From contig NZ_JACHZB010000008.1 of the NCBI RefSeq assembly GCF_014193255.1, positions 1-64,000 of the forward strand: a stretch of 64,000 nucleotides of DNA. The letters run 5' to 3'. The notes beneath the pieces are model-generated. The model was not told the DNA's origin and ran no database searches. It was given only the letters and a program-made list of their open reading frames with translations. The stretch comes from Rhizobium sp. BK196. GTDB taxonomy: Bacteria > Pseudomonadota > Alphaproteobacteria > Rhizobiales > Rhizobiaceae. Below are positions 33,052 to 42,900 of the stretch, piece by piece (the first letter of the stretch is position 1; each line of letters opens with the position of its first letter). Both the position numbers and the translations under genes were made by a program.

Positions 33052-34260
33052 ATGACCGAGGTTTTCATTTACGATCACGTCCGCACGCCCCGCGGCCGCG
33101 GCAAGAAGGACGGCTCGCTCCACGAAGTGCCCTCCGTGCGCCTCGCGGCAAAGACGCTGGAGGCAATCCGCGACCGCAACGGTCTCAATACCGAGATGGT
33201 TGATGACATCATCATGGGCTGCGTCGATCCGGTCATGGATGCCGGCGCCGTTATCCCCAAGGCTGCCGCTTTTGAAGCCGGTTATTCGACGAAAGCACCG
33301 GGCATGCAGATCTCTCGCTTCTGCGCCTCCGGCCTCGACGCCGTGAATTTCGGCGCCGGCAAGATCGCCCAGGGCGCCGACGATATCGTCATCGCCGGAG
33401 GCGTTGAAAGCATGTCCCGTGTCGGCCTCGGCATGTCCGGCGGCGCCTGGTTTATGGATCCTTCAGTGAACTTCCCCGCCTATTTTATGCCGCAGGGTGT
33501 GTCGGCCGATCTCATCGCCACGAAATATGGCTTCTCCCGCGATGACGTCGATGCCTATGCCGTGGAAAGCCAGAAGCGCGCGGCAAATGCCTGGAACAAT
33601 GGCTGGTTCAAGAATTCCGTCATCCCGGTCAAGGACCAGAACGGCCTGACCATCCTCGCCCATGACGAACACATGCGCCCCGGCACGGATATGCAGGCGC
33701 TCGCTTCCCTTAATCCCTCCTTCCAGATGCCGGGCGAAATGGGCGGCTTCGAAGCCGTCGCGATCCAGGCCCACCCGGAAGTCGAGCGCGTCAACTATGT
33801 CCACCACGCCGGCAATTCCTCCGGCATCGTCGACGGCGCCGCGGCCGTCCTCCTCGGCTCCAAGGCCGGCGGGGAGAGCATGGGCCTGAAGCCCCGCGCC
33901 CGCATCAAGGCTTTCGCCAACATCGGCTCCGACCCGGCCCTGATGCTGACCGGCCCCGTCGATGTCACCGAGAAGCTCTTGAAGCGCACGGGCATGACGC
34001 TTGCCGATATCGACCTTTTCGAATTGAATGAAGCCTTCGCCGCCGTGGTGCTACGCTACATGCAGGTTTTCGACATCCCGCACGATCAAATCAACGTCAA
34101 TGGCGGTGCGATCGCCATGGGCCATCCGCTCGGTGCGACCGGCGCCATGATCCTCGGCACCGTGCTGGACGAGCTTGAACGCCGCGATCTCAACACCGCA
34201 CTGGTCACCCTCTGCATCGGCGCCGGCATGGGCACCGCAACCGTCATCGAACGCGTCTAA
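33052..34260 (+). CDS. fadA: Acetyl-CoA C-acyltransferase (thiolase)
   Basis: 402 residues, full thiolase length. Catalytic residues: Cys in ISRFCASGLDAVN (about residue 89), the His in MGHPLGATG, and the second Cys in LCIGAGMGTA. It cleaves 3-ketoacyl-CoA to acetyl-CoA and a shorter acyl-CoA, the last step of beta-oxidation. GGGAGATGAGACA precedes the ATG. It lies 12 bases before the bifunctional FadB-like gene, which completes the cycle. Confidence 0.96.
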   Translation: MTEVFIYDHVRTPRGRGKKDGSLHEVPSVRLAAKTLEAIRDRNGLNTEMVDDIIMGCVDPVMDAGAVIPKAAAFEAGYSTKAPGMQISRFCASGLDAVNFGAGKIAQGADDIVIAGGVESMSRVGLGMSGGAWFMDPSVNFPAYFMPQGVSADLIATKYGFSRDDVDAYAVESQKRAANAWNNGWFKNSVIPVKDQNGLTILAHDEHMRPGTDMQALASLNPSFQMPGEMGGFEAVAIQAHPEVERVNYVHHAGNSSGIVDGAAAVLLGSKAGGESMGLKPRARIKAFANIGSDPALMLTGPVDVTEKLLKRTGMTLADIDLFELNEAFAAVVLRYMQVFDIPHDQINVNGGAIAMGHPLGATGAMILGTVLDELERRDLNTALVTLCIGAGMGTATVIERV

Positions 34261-34272
34261 GGGAGAGAGACG

Positions 34273-36486
34273 ATGAGCTACACCAACTTCACCGTCGAGA
34301 CCGATGCGGATGGTATTGCCCTGGTCACCTGGGACATGCCCGGCAAGTCGATGAACGTCTTCACCGAAGAGGTGATGAACGAACTCGACGCCATCATCGA
34401 TGCGACCGTCGCCGACAGCACCGTCAAGGGCGTGGTCATCACCTCGGGCAAGTCCTCCTTCTCGGGCGGCGCCGATCTCTCGATGATCAAGTCCATGTTC
34501 ACTCTCTACCAGCAGGAGAAAGCCGCAAATCCTGACGGTGCGGCGCAGAAACTCTTTGATCTCGTTGGCCGCATGACCGGCCTCTTCCGCAAGCTCGAAA
34601 CCTGTGGCAAGCCCTGGGTCTCGGCGATAAACGGCACCTGCATGGGCGGCGCCTTGGAAATGTCGCTCGCCTGCCATGGCCGCGTCGCTTCCAATGCCAA
34701 GAGCGTCAAGATCGCTCTGCCGGAAGTCAAGGTCGGCATTTTCCCAGGCGCCGGCGGCACGCAGCGCATCTCGCGCCTGACCGATGCCCAGTCCGCCCTG
34801 CAGATGATGACGACGGGCCAGTCGCTGAATGCCTCGCGCGCCAAGGCCATGAACCTCGTCCATCAGGTGGTCGAGCCGGATCAGCTGATCCCGGCCGCCA
34901 AGCAGATGATCAAGGACGGCCTGAAGCCAATCGCGCCCTGGGACGAAAAGGGCTTCAAGGTGCCGGGCGGCGGCATCTGGACACCCGCCGCTGCACAGCT
35001 TTGGCCGGCAGCTCCCGCCATCCTGCGCCGCGAAACATCAGGTAACTATCCCGGTGCGCTCGCCATCCTGAAATGCGTCTATGAAGGCCTGCAGGTTCCC
35101 TTCGACACCGCGCTGAAGATCGAGCAGCGCTATTTCACGCAGGTGCTGCAGACCACCGAAGCCTTCTCGATGATCCGCTCGCTCTTTATCTCCATGCAGG
35201 AACTCGGCAAGGGCGCCCGCCGCCCGGCAAATGTGCCGAAGACCGAGTTGAGAAAGGTTGGCGTCGTTGGCGCCGGCTTCATGGGGGCATCCATTGCCTA
35301 TGTCACGGCCGCTGCCGGCTTTGAGGTCGTACTGATTGATCGCGATATCGAGGTTGCCATCAGGGGCAGGGGCGTTGGGGAGGGCCTCGTCAAGGACTCT
35401 GTCGGTAAGGGCCGTCTTACACAGGAAGAGGGCGCTGCGCTTCTTGCCCGCCTCACACCGTCAGCCGATTATTCGGATTTGAAGGATGCCGATCTCGTCA
35501 TCGAAGCGGTCTTTGAAGACCGTGCCGTCAAGAAGGCGGTCATTGAGCAGGTCGAAGCCGTCATCCCGGAAACGACTATCTTCGCCTCCAACACTTCGAC
35601 CCTGCCGATTGCGGGGCTTGCGGAAAATTCGAAGCGCCCGGATCAGTTTATCGGCGTGCATTTCTTTTCGCCGGTCGAAAAGATGATGCTGACCGAGGTC
35701 ATTCTCGGCAAAAACACCGGTGACCGTGCGCTCGCCGTGGCCCTGGACTATGTCGCCGCGATCAAGAAGACGCCCATCGTCGTCAACGATACCAGAGGCT
35801 TCTTCGTCAACCGCTGCGTCTTCCGCTATATACACGAAGCCTATGACATGCTGATCGAGGGCGTGCCGGCGGCGATGATCGAGAATGCCGCCAAGATGGC
35901 CGGCATGCCTGTCGGCCCGCTCTCGCTGAACGATGAAGTGGCGATCGATCTCTCCCAGAAGATCCTCAAGGCAACGGTCGCCGATCTCGGCCCCAAGGCT
36001 GTCGACGAACGCCACCTTGCGCTCATCAATAAGCTGGTAGACGAACTCGACCGCCGTGGCCGCAAGAACGGCAAGGGTTTCTACGAATATCCGGGCAAGC
36101 CCGCCAAAAAATTCCTCTGGCCGGAGCTGAAGACCCTCTATCCACAAAAACCGGCCTCTGAGATCGACGTCAACACCCTGAAGCAGCGCTTCCTGGTGAC
36201 CATCGCGCTCGAAGCCGCCCGCACCATGGAAGAGGGTATTGTCACCGATCCGCGCGAGGCTGACGTCGGCTCCATCCTTGGCTTCGGCTTTGCGCCCTAT
36301 ACCGGCGGTGCACTGAGCTACATCGACGGCATGGGCGTGAAGGCCTTTGTGGAGACAGCCGAAAAGCTGGCCTCCCGGTATGGCGATCATTTCAAGCCGA
36401 CGCCGCTGCTGAAGGACATGGCTTCCAGGGGCGAAACCTTCTACGGTCGTTTCGATCCTTATCCAACCGCTGATAAGGCGGCGTAA
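34273..36486 (+). CDS. fadB: Bifunctional enoyl-CoA hydratase/3-hydroxyacyl-CoA dehydrogenase
   Basis: 737 residues. The N-terminal crotonase domain (about 1-200) has SFSGGADLSM, GTCMGGALEMSLACHGR and LPEVKVGIFPGAGGTQR, with the two catalytic Glu residues. The NAD-binding domain begins VGVVGAGFMGASIAYVTAAAG (about 335) followed by the 3-hydroxyacyl-CoA dehydrogenase C-terminal domain with FFVNRC and GFGFAPYTGGAL. The combination is the FadB/FadJ type. It converts enoyl-CoA to 3-ketoacyl-CoA. GGGAGAGAGACG precedes the ATG at 34273. Third gene of the operon. Confidence 0.96.
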   Translation: MSYTNFTVETDADGIALVTWDMPGKSMNVFTEEVMNELDAIIDATVADSTVKGVVITSGKSSFSGGADLSMIKSMFTLYQQEKAANPDGAAQKLFDLVGRMTGLFRKLETCGKPWVSAINGTCMGGALEMSLACHGRVASNAKSVKIALPEVKVGIFPGAGGTQRISRLTDAQSALQMMTTGQSLNASRAKAMNLVHQVVEPDQLIPAAKQMIKDGLKPIAPWDEKGFKVPGGGIWTPAAAQLWPAAPAILRRETSGNYPGALAILKCVYEGLQVPFDTALKIEQRYFTQVLQTTEAFSMIRSLFISMQELGKGARRPANVPKTELRKVGVVGAGFMGASIAYVTAAAGFEVVLIDRDIEVAIRGRGVGEGLVKDSVGKGRLTQEEGAALLARLTPSADYSDLKDADLVIEAVFEDRAVKKAVIEQVEAVIPETTIFASNTSTLPIAGLAENSKRPDQFIGVHFFSPVEKMMLTEVILGKNTGDRALAVALDYVAAIKKTPIVVNDTRGFFVNRCVFRYIHEAYDMLIEGVPAAMIENAAKMAGMPVGPLSLNDEVAIDLSQKILKATVADLGPKAVDERHLALINKLVDELDRRGRKNGKGFYEYPGKPAKKFLWPELKTLYPQKPASEIDVNTLKQRFLVTIALEAARTMEEGIVTDPREADVGSILGFGFAPYTGGALSYIDGMGVKAFVETAEKLASRYGDHFKPTPLLKDMASRGETFYGRFDPYPTADKAA

Positions 36487-36869
36487 TTGGTGAGGCGGCG
36501 AGTTCGTCAGAGCCGTCGCCTCGCACTGCCCACATCTCCGACCAGGCTTTCCTCCTGCAAACGCAAGAGCAGTCAACCAAAAACTGAGCCATTGCGACAG
36601 ATATCGTACGCAGAATCCTCGAAAGGTTGCCCGCGCCAACGTGGCCGGAGCCTCTGAGGACACGAGATTACCATTCACTCCCTCAGCATACATTGATTGG
36701 TCCATCAGCCAGTCCGGCGGAGATTCCTCGCCTGACATCGGCGGGACTCGTTCGGCATCTTCAACGGATCCAGCCGAGCCGGGCTCATAAATTCGCACAC
36801 AACGCCTATATGCCTAACCTGAATCATGCCAAGAGCATGCAAGCACACTCATTTTTAAGCGATGGAATC
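36487..36869. other. Intergenic region after the fad operon
   Basis: 383 bases. A hairpin with a 9-bp stem including one G-U pair (36492-36500 with 36514-36522) lies a few bases after the operon stop and may be its terminator. The rest should contain the promoter of the LLM oxidoreductase gene. No further gene or RNA is visible. Confidence 0.5.
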
Positions 36870-37892
36870 ATGAAGAAGATCGGTTTTCTCTCGTTCGGGC
36901 ACTGGACGCCCTCGCCGCAATCTCAAACACGCTCGGCCGGCGACACGCTGCTGCAATCGATCGACCTCGCGGTCGCCGCCGAGGAGCTTGGAGCGGACGG
37001 CGCCTATTTCCGCGTCCATCACTTCGCCCGCCAGCTTGCCTCACCTTTCCCGCTGCTTGCCGCCGTCGGCGCGAGGACCCGCCGCATCGAGATCGGCACG
37101 GCTGTTATCGACATGCGCTACGAGAACCCGCTCTATATGGCCGAAGATGCCGGCTCGGCCGATCTGATTTCGCGCGGACGCCTGCAGCTCGGCATCAGCC
37201 GCGGCTCGCCGGAGCAGGTCGTCGATGGTTGGCGCTATTTCGGCTATAATCCGCCTGATGGACAGAGCGATGCCGATATGGGCCGCCGCCACGCCGAGGT
37301 CTTCCTCGAAGTGCTCAAGGGCGAAGGCTTTGCCGAGCCTAATCCGCGGCCGATGTTTCCCAATCCGCCCGGCCTTTTGCGTCTTGAGCCGCATTCCGAA
37401 GGTCTGCGCGAGCGCATCTGGTGGGGCGCCGGCTCCAACGCCACGGCCGTTTGGGCCGCCAAGCTCGGCATGAACCTGCAGAGCTCGACGCTGAAGGATG
37501 ACGAGACGGGCGAAGCCTTCCATATCCAGCAGGCCAAACAGATCCGCGCCTACCGAGAGGCATGGAAAGAAGCCGGCCATGAGCGCGAGCCGCGCGTTTC
37601 CGTCAGCCGCAGCATCTTCGCGCTGGTGAATGATCGCGACCGGTCCTATTTCGGCTATGGCAATGAAGGACAGGATAAGATCGGTTTCATCGACGAGAAC
37701 ACCAGGGCGATCTTCGGCCGCTCCTATGCTGCCGAGCCTGATGCTCTCATCGAAGAGTTGAAGAAGGATGAGGCGATCGCAGAGGCCGATACGCTGCTGC
37801 TCACCGTCCCCAACCAGCTCGGCGTGGAATACAATGCTCACGTCATCGAATCCATCCTGAAATATGTCGCTCCGGCACTTGGCTGGCGGTGA
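36870..37892 (+). CDS. LLM class flavin-dependent oxidoreductase
   Basis: 340 residues from the ATG at 36870. Luciferase-like monooxygenase fold: MKKIGFLSFGHW at the first strand, LAVAAEELGADGAYFRVHHF, RIEIGTAVIDMRYENPLYMAEDAG, and GRLQLGISRGSPEQV. Such enzymes use FMNH2 or F420H2 to oxidise varied substrates, including alkanesulfonates, aldehydes or aromatic amines. Only weak ribosome sites precede the start. No flavin reductase gene is adjacent; the substrate is unknown. It faces a convergent MFS gene. Confidence 0.93.
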   Translation: MKKIGFLSFGHWTPSPQSQTRSAGDTLLQSIDLAVAAEELGADGAYFRVHHFARQLASPFPLLAAVGARTRRIEIGTAVIDMRYENPLYMAEDAGSADLISRGRLQLGISRGSPEQVVDGWRYFGYNPPDGQSDADMGRRHAEVFLEVLKGEGFAEPNPRPMFPNPPGLLRLEPHSEGLRERIWWGAGSNATAVWAAKLGMNLQSSTLKDDETGEAFHIQQAKQIRAYREAWKEAGHEREPRVSVSRSIFALVNDRDRSYFGYGNEGQDKIGFIDENTRAIFGRSYAAEPDALIEELKKDEAIAEADTLLLTVPNQLGVEYNAHVIESILKYVAPALGWR

Positions 37893-37910
37893 TTACCTCC
37901 GGCGGCGGCG

Positions 37911-39098
37911 TCACGCCGTCGCCGTCTCTCTTGTCATGCACATCACTGTCAGCCCCGCAAGGCTGACAAGCACGATGGCAGTTGCGTAGATATCCGTCGT
38001 CGCGCCGTAACCGATCGATTTGACGAGGAAACCGGCAAGGATCGCCGGTAGGCTAAAGGCGAGATAGCTCTGGATGTAGAAGGCCGAAAGCAGGCCGGCC
38101 CGCTCTTCCGGCTTGGCGAGCGGCATGATCGTGCCGATCGAGCCGAGGAAATTGGTGCCGAAACCTGCGCCAGTGAAAAGCGTGCCGACGAGCAACAGCG
38201 GCACATTGGCAAGATGTACGCCGGCAACGACGGTAGCGATACCAAGCGTCTGCGAGGCAACGCCGAAGACGAGGTTGGCCTTCGGGCTGCGGCTGCGGCG
38301 CAGGAAGACGGCGATTGCGCCCGACAGCATCAGCGTCGCCACGACCGCGCCACCTGTCAGCGGCGCGCGGCTGCCGGTGGTCGAGACGACCAGCGAAGGC
38401 ACGAGCGACAGATAGAAACCGCCGAGCGTCCAGTTGGCAATATTGATCGGCGTCACCAGCGACAGCGGCTTCTTCACTTGCTGCGGAATGAAAACCGTCG
38501 GCTTCAGCGATCCGACGACGCCGGGTCGCGTGCCGCCTGTCTCCCGCGTCAGCCACAGCGCAACGGCCTGTACCGCAAAGGCCACAAGCAGCAGGGCGTA
38601 GACGAGGTGCAGCGGCTCCGGTCCGTACTGGATGAGCGCGCTTGTGCCGATGGCGCCGATCGCCATGCCGGAGAGCGGCGCAATGGAATTGACGATCTGG
38701 CCTTTGGCCCGATCGACATCGATAAGTGCCGCACCGAGGGAGGCGCCGGCGATACCGGTGGCGATCCCCTGCACGATGCGTGCTGCGATCAGCCATTCCG
38801 GCCCGCTGGCGACCGAAAATAACGCCATGGCGATGATTTCGAGCAGCAGTGCGCCGAAAATGACAGGCCGCCGTCCGAGATGATCGGAGATGGACCCCGC
38901 AATCAACAGGGCTGCAAGTAGCGCGAAGGCATAGACGGCGAAGATGACGGTGATGAGGATCGGAGAAACGGTAAAGGCTTCCTGATAGATACGATAGAGC
39001 GGCGTCGGCGCAGCCGATGCGCCAAAGAGGATAGCGAGCGTCAGAGCATGGAAGCCCATGGGTGACGAATTCTTGATGGATTCAGGAGCGGCGACCAT
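37911..39098 (-). CDS. MFS transporter
   Basis: 395 residues with about 12 membrane helices. The N-terminal half has the MFS motif A region SISDHLGRRPVIFGALLLEII between helices 2 and 3 and ARIVQGIATGIAGASLGAALID in helix 4, typical of drug-H+ antiporters. A TetR regulator gene lies beyond its start, divergently, which fits inducible efflux. The substrate is not evident. Confidence 0.92.
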   Translation of the reverse strand: MVAAPESIKNSSPMGFHALTLAILFGASAAPTPLYRIYQEAFTVSPILITVIFAVYAFALLAALLIAGSISDHLGRRPVIFGALLLEIIAMALFSVASGPEWLIAARIVQGIATGIAGASLGAALIDVDRAKGQIVNSIAPLSGMAIGAIGTSALIQYGPEPLHLVYALLLVAFAVQAVALWLTRETGGTRPGVVGSLKPTVFIPQQVKKPLSLVTPINIANWTLGGFYLSLVPSLVVSTTGSRAPLTGGAVVATLMLSGAIAVFLRRSRSPKANLVFGVASQTLGIATVVAGVHLANVPLLLVGTLFTGAGFGTNFLGSIGTIMPLAKPEERAGLLSAFYIQSYLAFSLPAILAGFLVKSIGYGATTDIYATAIVLVSLAGLTVMCMTRETATA

Positions 39099-39213
39099 CT
39101 ATAAAGTCTCTTAAGGCTAAATCGTTGCGTTAGCTCTATCTAGGCAAGGCGACCGCTAAAGGCAAATAATTTGCGTTAATAGGTTGATGAAAGTTTCTGA
39201 ACTATCAGACGCA

Positions 39214-39330
39214 GGTCGCGCAAAAGCGTGCAGCCGGTTTTGCGACCAGGACACGCTAAAAAGACCTGAAGCGCGCAAGCTTCTTTGAAGCTACGCGTCA
39301 GGCTTTCCGAAAATCGATTCCGATTTTCGG
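39214..39330. repeat. Mosaic of intergenic hairpins
   Basis: Three hairpins in a row. First, GGTCGC-GC-AAAA (39214-39225) pairs with TTTTGCGACC (39238-39247), with a two-base bulge; it resembles the first hairpin at 5884. Second, AGCTTC/GAAGCT (39278-39283 with 39287-39292) has imperfect outer pairing to about 39303. Third, a perfect 10-bp stem, 39307-39316 with 39321-39330. It fits a rhizobial intergenic mosaic element. It lies between divergent genes and may contain their control region. Confidence 0.6.
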
Positions 39331-39396
39331 GCCGATGCTGTAGGCGAATTCTAAAGATCGCTCTGCGCTTCGGAGGCGGAGAAAATTGGATTCGAG

Positions 39397-39960
39397 ATGG
39401 CAGTGAAAGAGAATATCCGCCCGGGCGGGAGAAGTGCGCGTGTCCAGGCTTCTGTGCATGCCGCAGTTCGCGAACTCCTGGCAGAGATGAGCCGTGCAGA
39501 GATCACTGTTCCGCTGATCGCGATGCGTGCGGGTGTGACCCCGTCTACCATTTACCGCCGCTGGGGTGACCTGCAGCAATTGCTGGCCGACGTCGCCGTC
39601 GAACGCCTGCGTCCAGATATGGAGCCGATCGATACCGGCAGCGGCGCCAGCGATCTGGAAGCGTGGGCCGAGCAATACGCCGAGGAAATGTCTTCCGGCC
39701 CCGGCCGTGAATATGTCCGGGATGTGCTCGCCGCCCAGACCGGCGACAACGCGACCAAATGCTGTAATTTCACCCGGCAGCAGATCGAGGCGATTGCTGG
39801 CCGGGCGAAGGAGAGGGACGAGTTTTTCCCCGATGTCGACGCGGTCATGGACAGCGTCGTGGCACCCATCATGTACCGCATTCTCTTCGGCGATGTTCCG
39901 ACGTCTGCCCGCGTGCGGGAGCTTGTCGGACACGTTTTCGGGCAGCGTAAAGCCCCATGA
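39397..39960 (+). CDS. TetR/AcrR family regulator
   Basis: 187 residues. DNA-binding region at about 15-65 with VQASVHAAVRELLAEMSRAEITV, MRAGVTPSTIYRRWGDLQQL, the TetR fold with YRRW in the recognition helix. The C-terminal part contains two adjacent Cys (KCCNF). It is divergent from the MFS exporter across the repeat, and is the natural candidate regulator for it. It ends 3 bases before the stop of the convergent kinase gene. Confidence 0.9.
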   Translation: MAVKENIRPGGRSARVQASVHAAVRELLAEMSRAEITVPLIAMRAGVTPSTIYRRWGDLQQLLADVAVERLRPDMEPIDTGSGASDLEAWAEQYAEEMSSGPGREYVRDVLAAQTGDNATKCCNFTRQQIEAIAGRAKERDEFFPDVDAVMDSVVAPIMYRILFGDVPTSARVRELVGHVFGQRKAP

Positions 39961-39963
39961 TCT

Positions 39964-42900
39964 TCACTCGGCGGCAGCCCGCTTCAGGCTGGAAATCTGA
40001 GTGATGTAGGCGCGCAGTGCTGCCGGTCGCACCGGCTTGTGCTGCACGGCGATGACGTTCCTTTCCGCCGCCGCCCGCACTTCCGGCGTCCTGTCGGCTG
40101 TGATGAGCAGGGCCGGAATCTCGATGCCGAAATGCTGCCTGAGATGCAGGATTGCTTCGACCCCGGTCCCATCGGCAAGATGATAGTCGGCGATGACAAG
40201 ATCCGGCGGCTGACGCATCGAAAGCGCCTGGACGGCAGAGAGCGAATCCGTCACCTGCGTATCGCAGCCCCATCCGTCGATCAGGAGCCGCATGCCTTCG
40301 AGAATCTTCGGTTCGTTGTCGATGCACAGGATACGCAACCCCTTCAACGGCTGGGCCGTGCGGTCGACGGGAACGACGGCTGCCGCGGCTTCCACGCTCT
40401 TCGAAATATCGAGCGGCATGAGGATGCGGAATTCCGTGCCCTTGCCATGCGTTGAATGAAGTTCGACCTTGTGGCTCAGCACGCGGGCGATGCGGTCGAC
40501 GATGGACAGCCCGAGGCCGAGGCCTGAGGCGGTCTTGGCACCCTCATCCAGCCGCGCGAATTCCTTGAACACTGTCCGGAATTTCGAAGGCGGAATGCCG
40601 ATGCCCGAATCCATCACCTGGATCATCACCTGATTGCCACGTCGCCTCGCTCCGACCAGCACCGTGCCGCTGACAGTATATTTGATGGCGTTGGAAACGA
40701 GGTTCTGCACCAGACGGCGCAGCAGGTTCGGGTCGGAGCGCACCCGCAGGGATGTCGGCATCACTTTGAACTTCAGCTTCTTCTCGCGGGCGATCGGCGC
40801 AAAATCGGTCTCGATGCGTTCCAGCAGGTCGGACAACGGCACGGATGCCATCCGCGGGCGCATGGCGCCGGTATCGAGACGGGAAATGTCGAGCACGGCG
40901 CCGAGAATGGATTCGACGGATTCCAGCGCGGAATCGATATTGCGCACGATCGGGCTGTTTTCCGATTGCGCCATGCGCTCGACGAGCGCCGAAGAATAGA
41001 GCCGGGCCGCATTGAGCGGCTGCAGAATATCGTGGCCCGCGGCGGCAAAGAAGCGGGTCTTGCCGATATTGGCCTCATCCGCAGCCGCGCGTGCCTCCGC
41101 AAGCTCCTTGTTGACGCGGGTCAGTTCCGCGGTGCGCTCCACCACGCGCTGTTCCAAGGTCTCGTTTGCCTGTTTAAGAGCCTGATCGGCGGCCACACGC
41201 TGGGTAATATCGGTGAAGGTCGCGACGATGCCCTTGTCCGGCATCGCGTTGGAACGGACTTCGATGATGCGCTCGCCGCCGCCGAGCACGAGCGGGAAGG
41301 GCTTGTCCAGCGTCAGAAAATGCCGCACCGCTTGGCCTTGGTCGCCCGGCGCGATATCGCCGCGCCGGCTGAGGATACTGACGATTTCCGATAGCGGAAA
41401 ACCGACCTGGCCGGCGTTTTCCGGCAGGTCCAGCAATTGCCGGAAGCGGCGGTTCCAGATCGTCAGCCGATTGGAACTGTCGAAAACGGCGATGCCCTGA
41501 TCCATCTGCGAGAGTGCCGTCTGCAGCATGTCCTGATTATATTGCAGTGCTTCGCTCGCCTGATCGAGCAGCCAGGCCGTGTCAGAGGAAGCATCTTCAA
41601 TTTTCTGCAGGATCAGAGAGAGCACGAGTCGCGCCGAGGAGGAGCCGATGGCGCTGCCGAGAAGCTGCTCGGTGAAATGGATGAGCGCCATGTCGGCCGG
41701 CTGGTCGTCTTCCAGCTTGCGCCCGGAGGTCTGCTCATAGGTTGCAAGCGAGCGCTGCATGCGCTCCTCGCCGAGATAGCGGGAGATTGCCGTCTTGAGA
41801 TCACCGACACTGATGCGGGTCTTCCAGCCGCGCGTGGCAAATTGCGAGCGTGAATGCCGTTTCACGAAGATGCCGGCCTGAATGCGTTCCAGCGGCTTGG
41901 CGTTGCGCGTCAGCGATCCCACGATGAAGGCGGCGCTATTGACGAGCAGGCTCATCGCCGTCGCATTGACGAGAGGATCGGCATCCGGCCCCGTGAAAAG
42001 CGTTGTGCCGGGAAAGATGAAGCCGAGGAAATTGCTCGCCACATAGGAATAATCCGGCCCGCCGAGCGAGGGCAGGAACAGCAGGTAGACCCAGATGATG
42101 ACGCCGGACGCGAGGCCGAGGATGGCGCCGCGCGCATTTGCCCTCCGCCAGATCATACCGCCGAAGAGGGCGGGAGCGATCTGCGCGATGGCGGCAAACG
42201 AGAGCAAGCCGATCGAAGCAAGGCCCGTCGTGCTGTCCGTCGAGCGATAATAGGCATAGCCAAGCAGCAGCACGGCGAAGATGGCGCTGCGGCGGATATT
42301 GAGCAGGCTCTTGGCGAAGTCGTCACGCTGGCTCGCAAGGCCCGCGAGCTTCCGGCGCAGGAAGAACGGCATGACGATATCGTTCGACACCATGATGGAA
42401 AGCGCCACGGAATCGACGATCACCATGGCGGTCGCCGCCGAAAAGCCGCCGACGAAAGTGATCAGTGAGACAACAGGCATTTGCCCTGCAAGTGGCAGGG
42501 TAAGGACATAAAGATCGGCATTGCCGTTGCCGCCGAAGATGAGCAGTCCGCCGATCGCGACCGGCAGCACGAAGAGATTGATGGCGATCAGATAGAGCGG
42601 GAAGAGAATGCCCGCGAGCCGAAGCTGCTTTGCCGTGCGGTTTTCGACGACGGTGACATGGAATTGGCGCGGCAGCATGATGATCGCGAAAGCCGAAAGC
42701 AACGTCAGCGTGATCCATCGGCTGAGCGGTGTCTGATAGTCGAGTGCGGCGGTGACCAGGGCGTTTTCCGAGCCTCTATGCCAGAGATCGCCTGGCCCGT
42801 CGAACAGGAACCAGATGACGCAGACGCCTGCCGTCAGGAAGGCAATGAGCTTCACCATCGATTCCATCGATACCGCAAGGATGAGCCCGTCCTGATGCTC

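Noticed and set aside
35461..36798. A 445-codon open frame on the minus strand
   Set aside because: It is a shadow of the fadB gene and extends only slightly past it.
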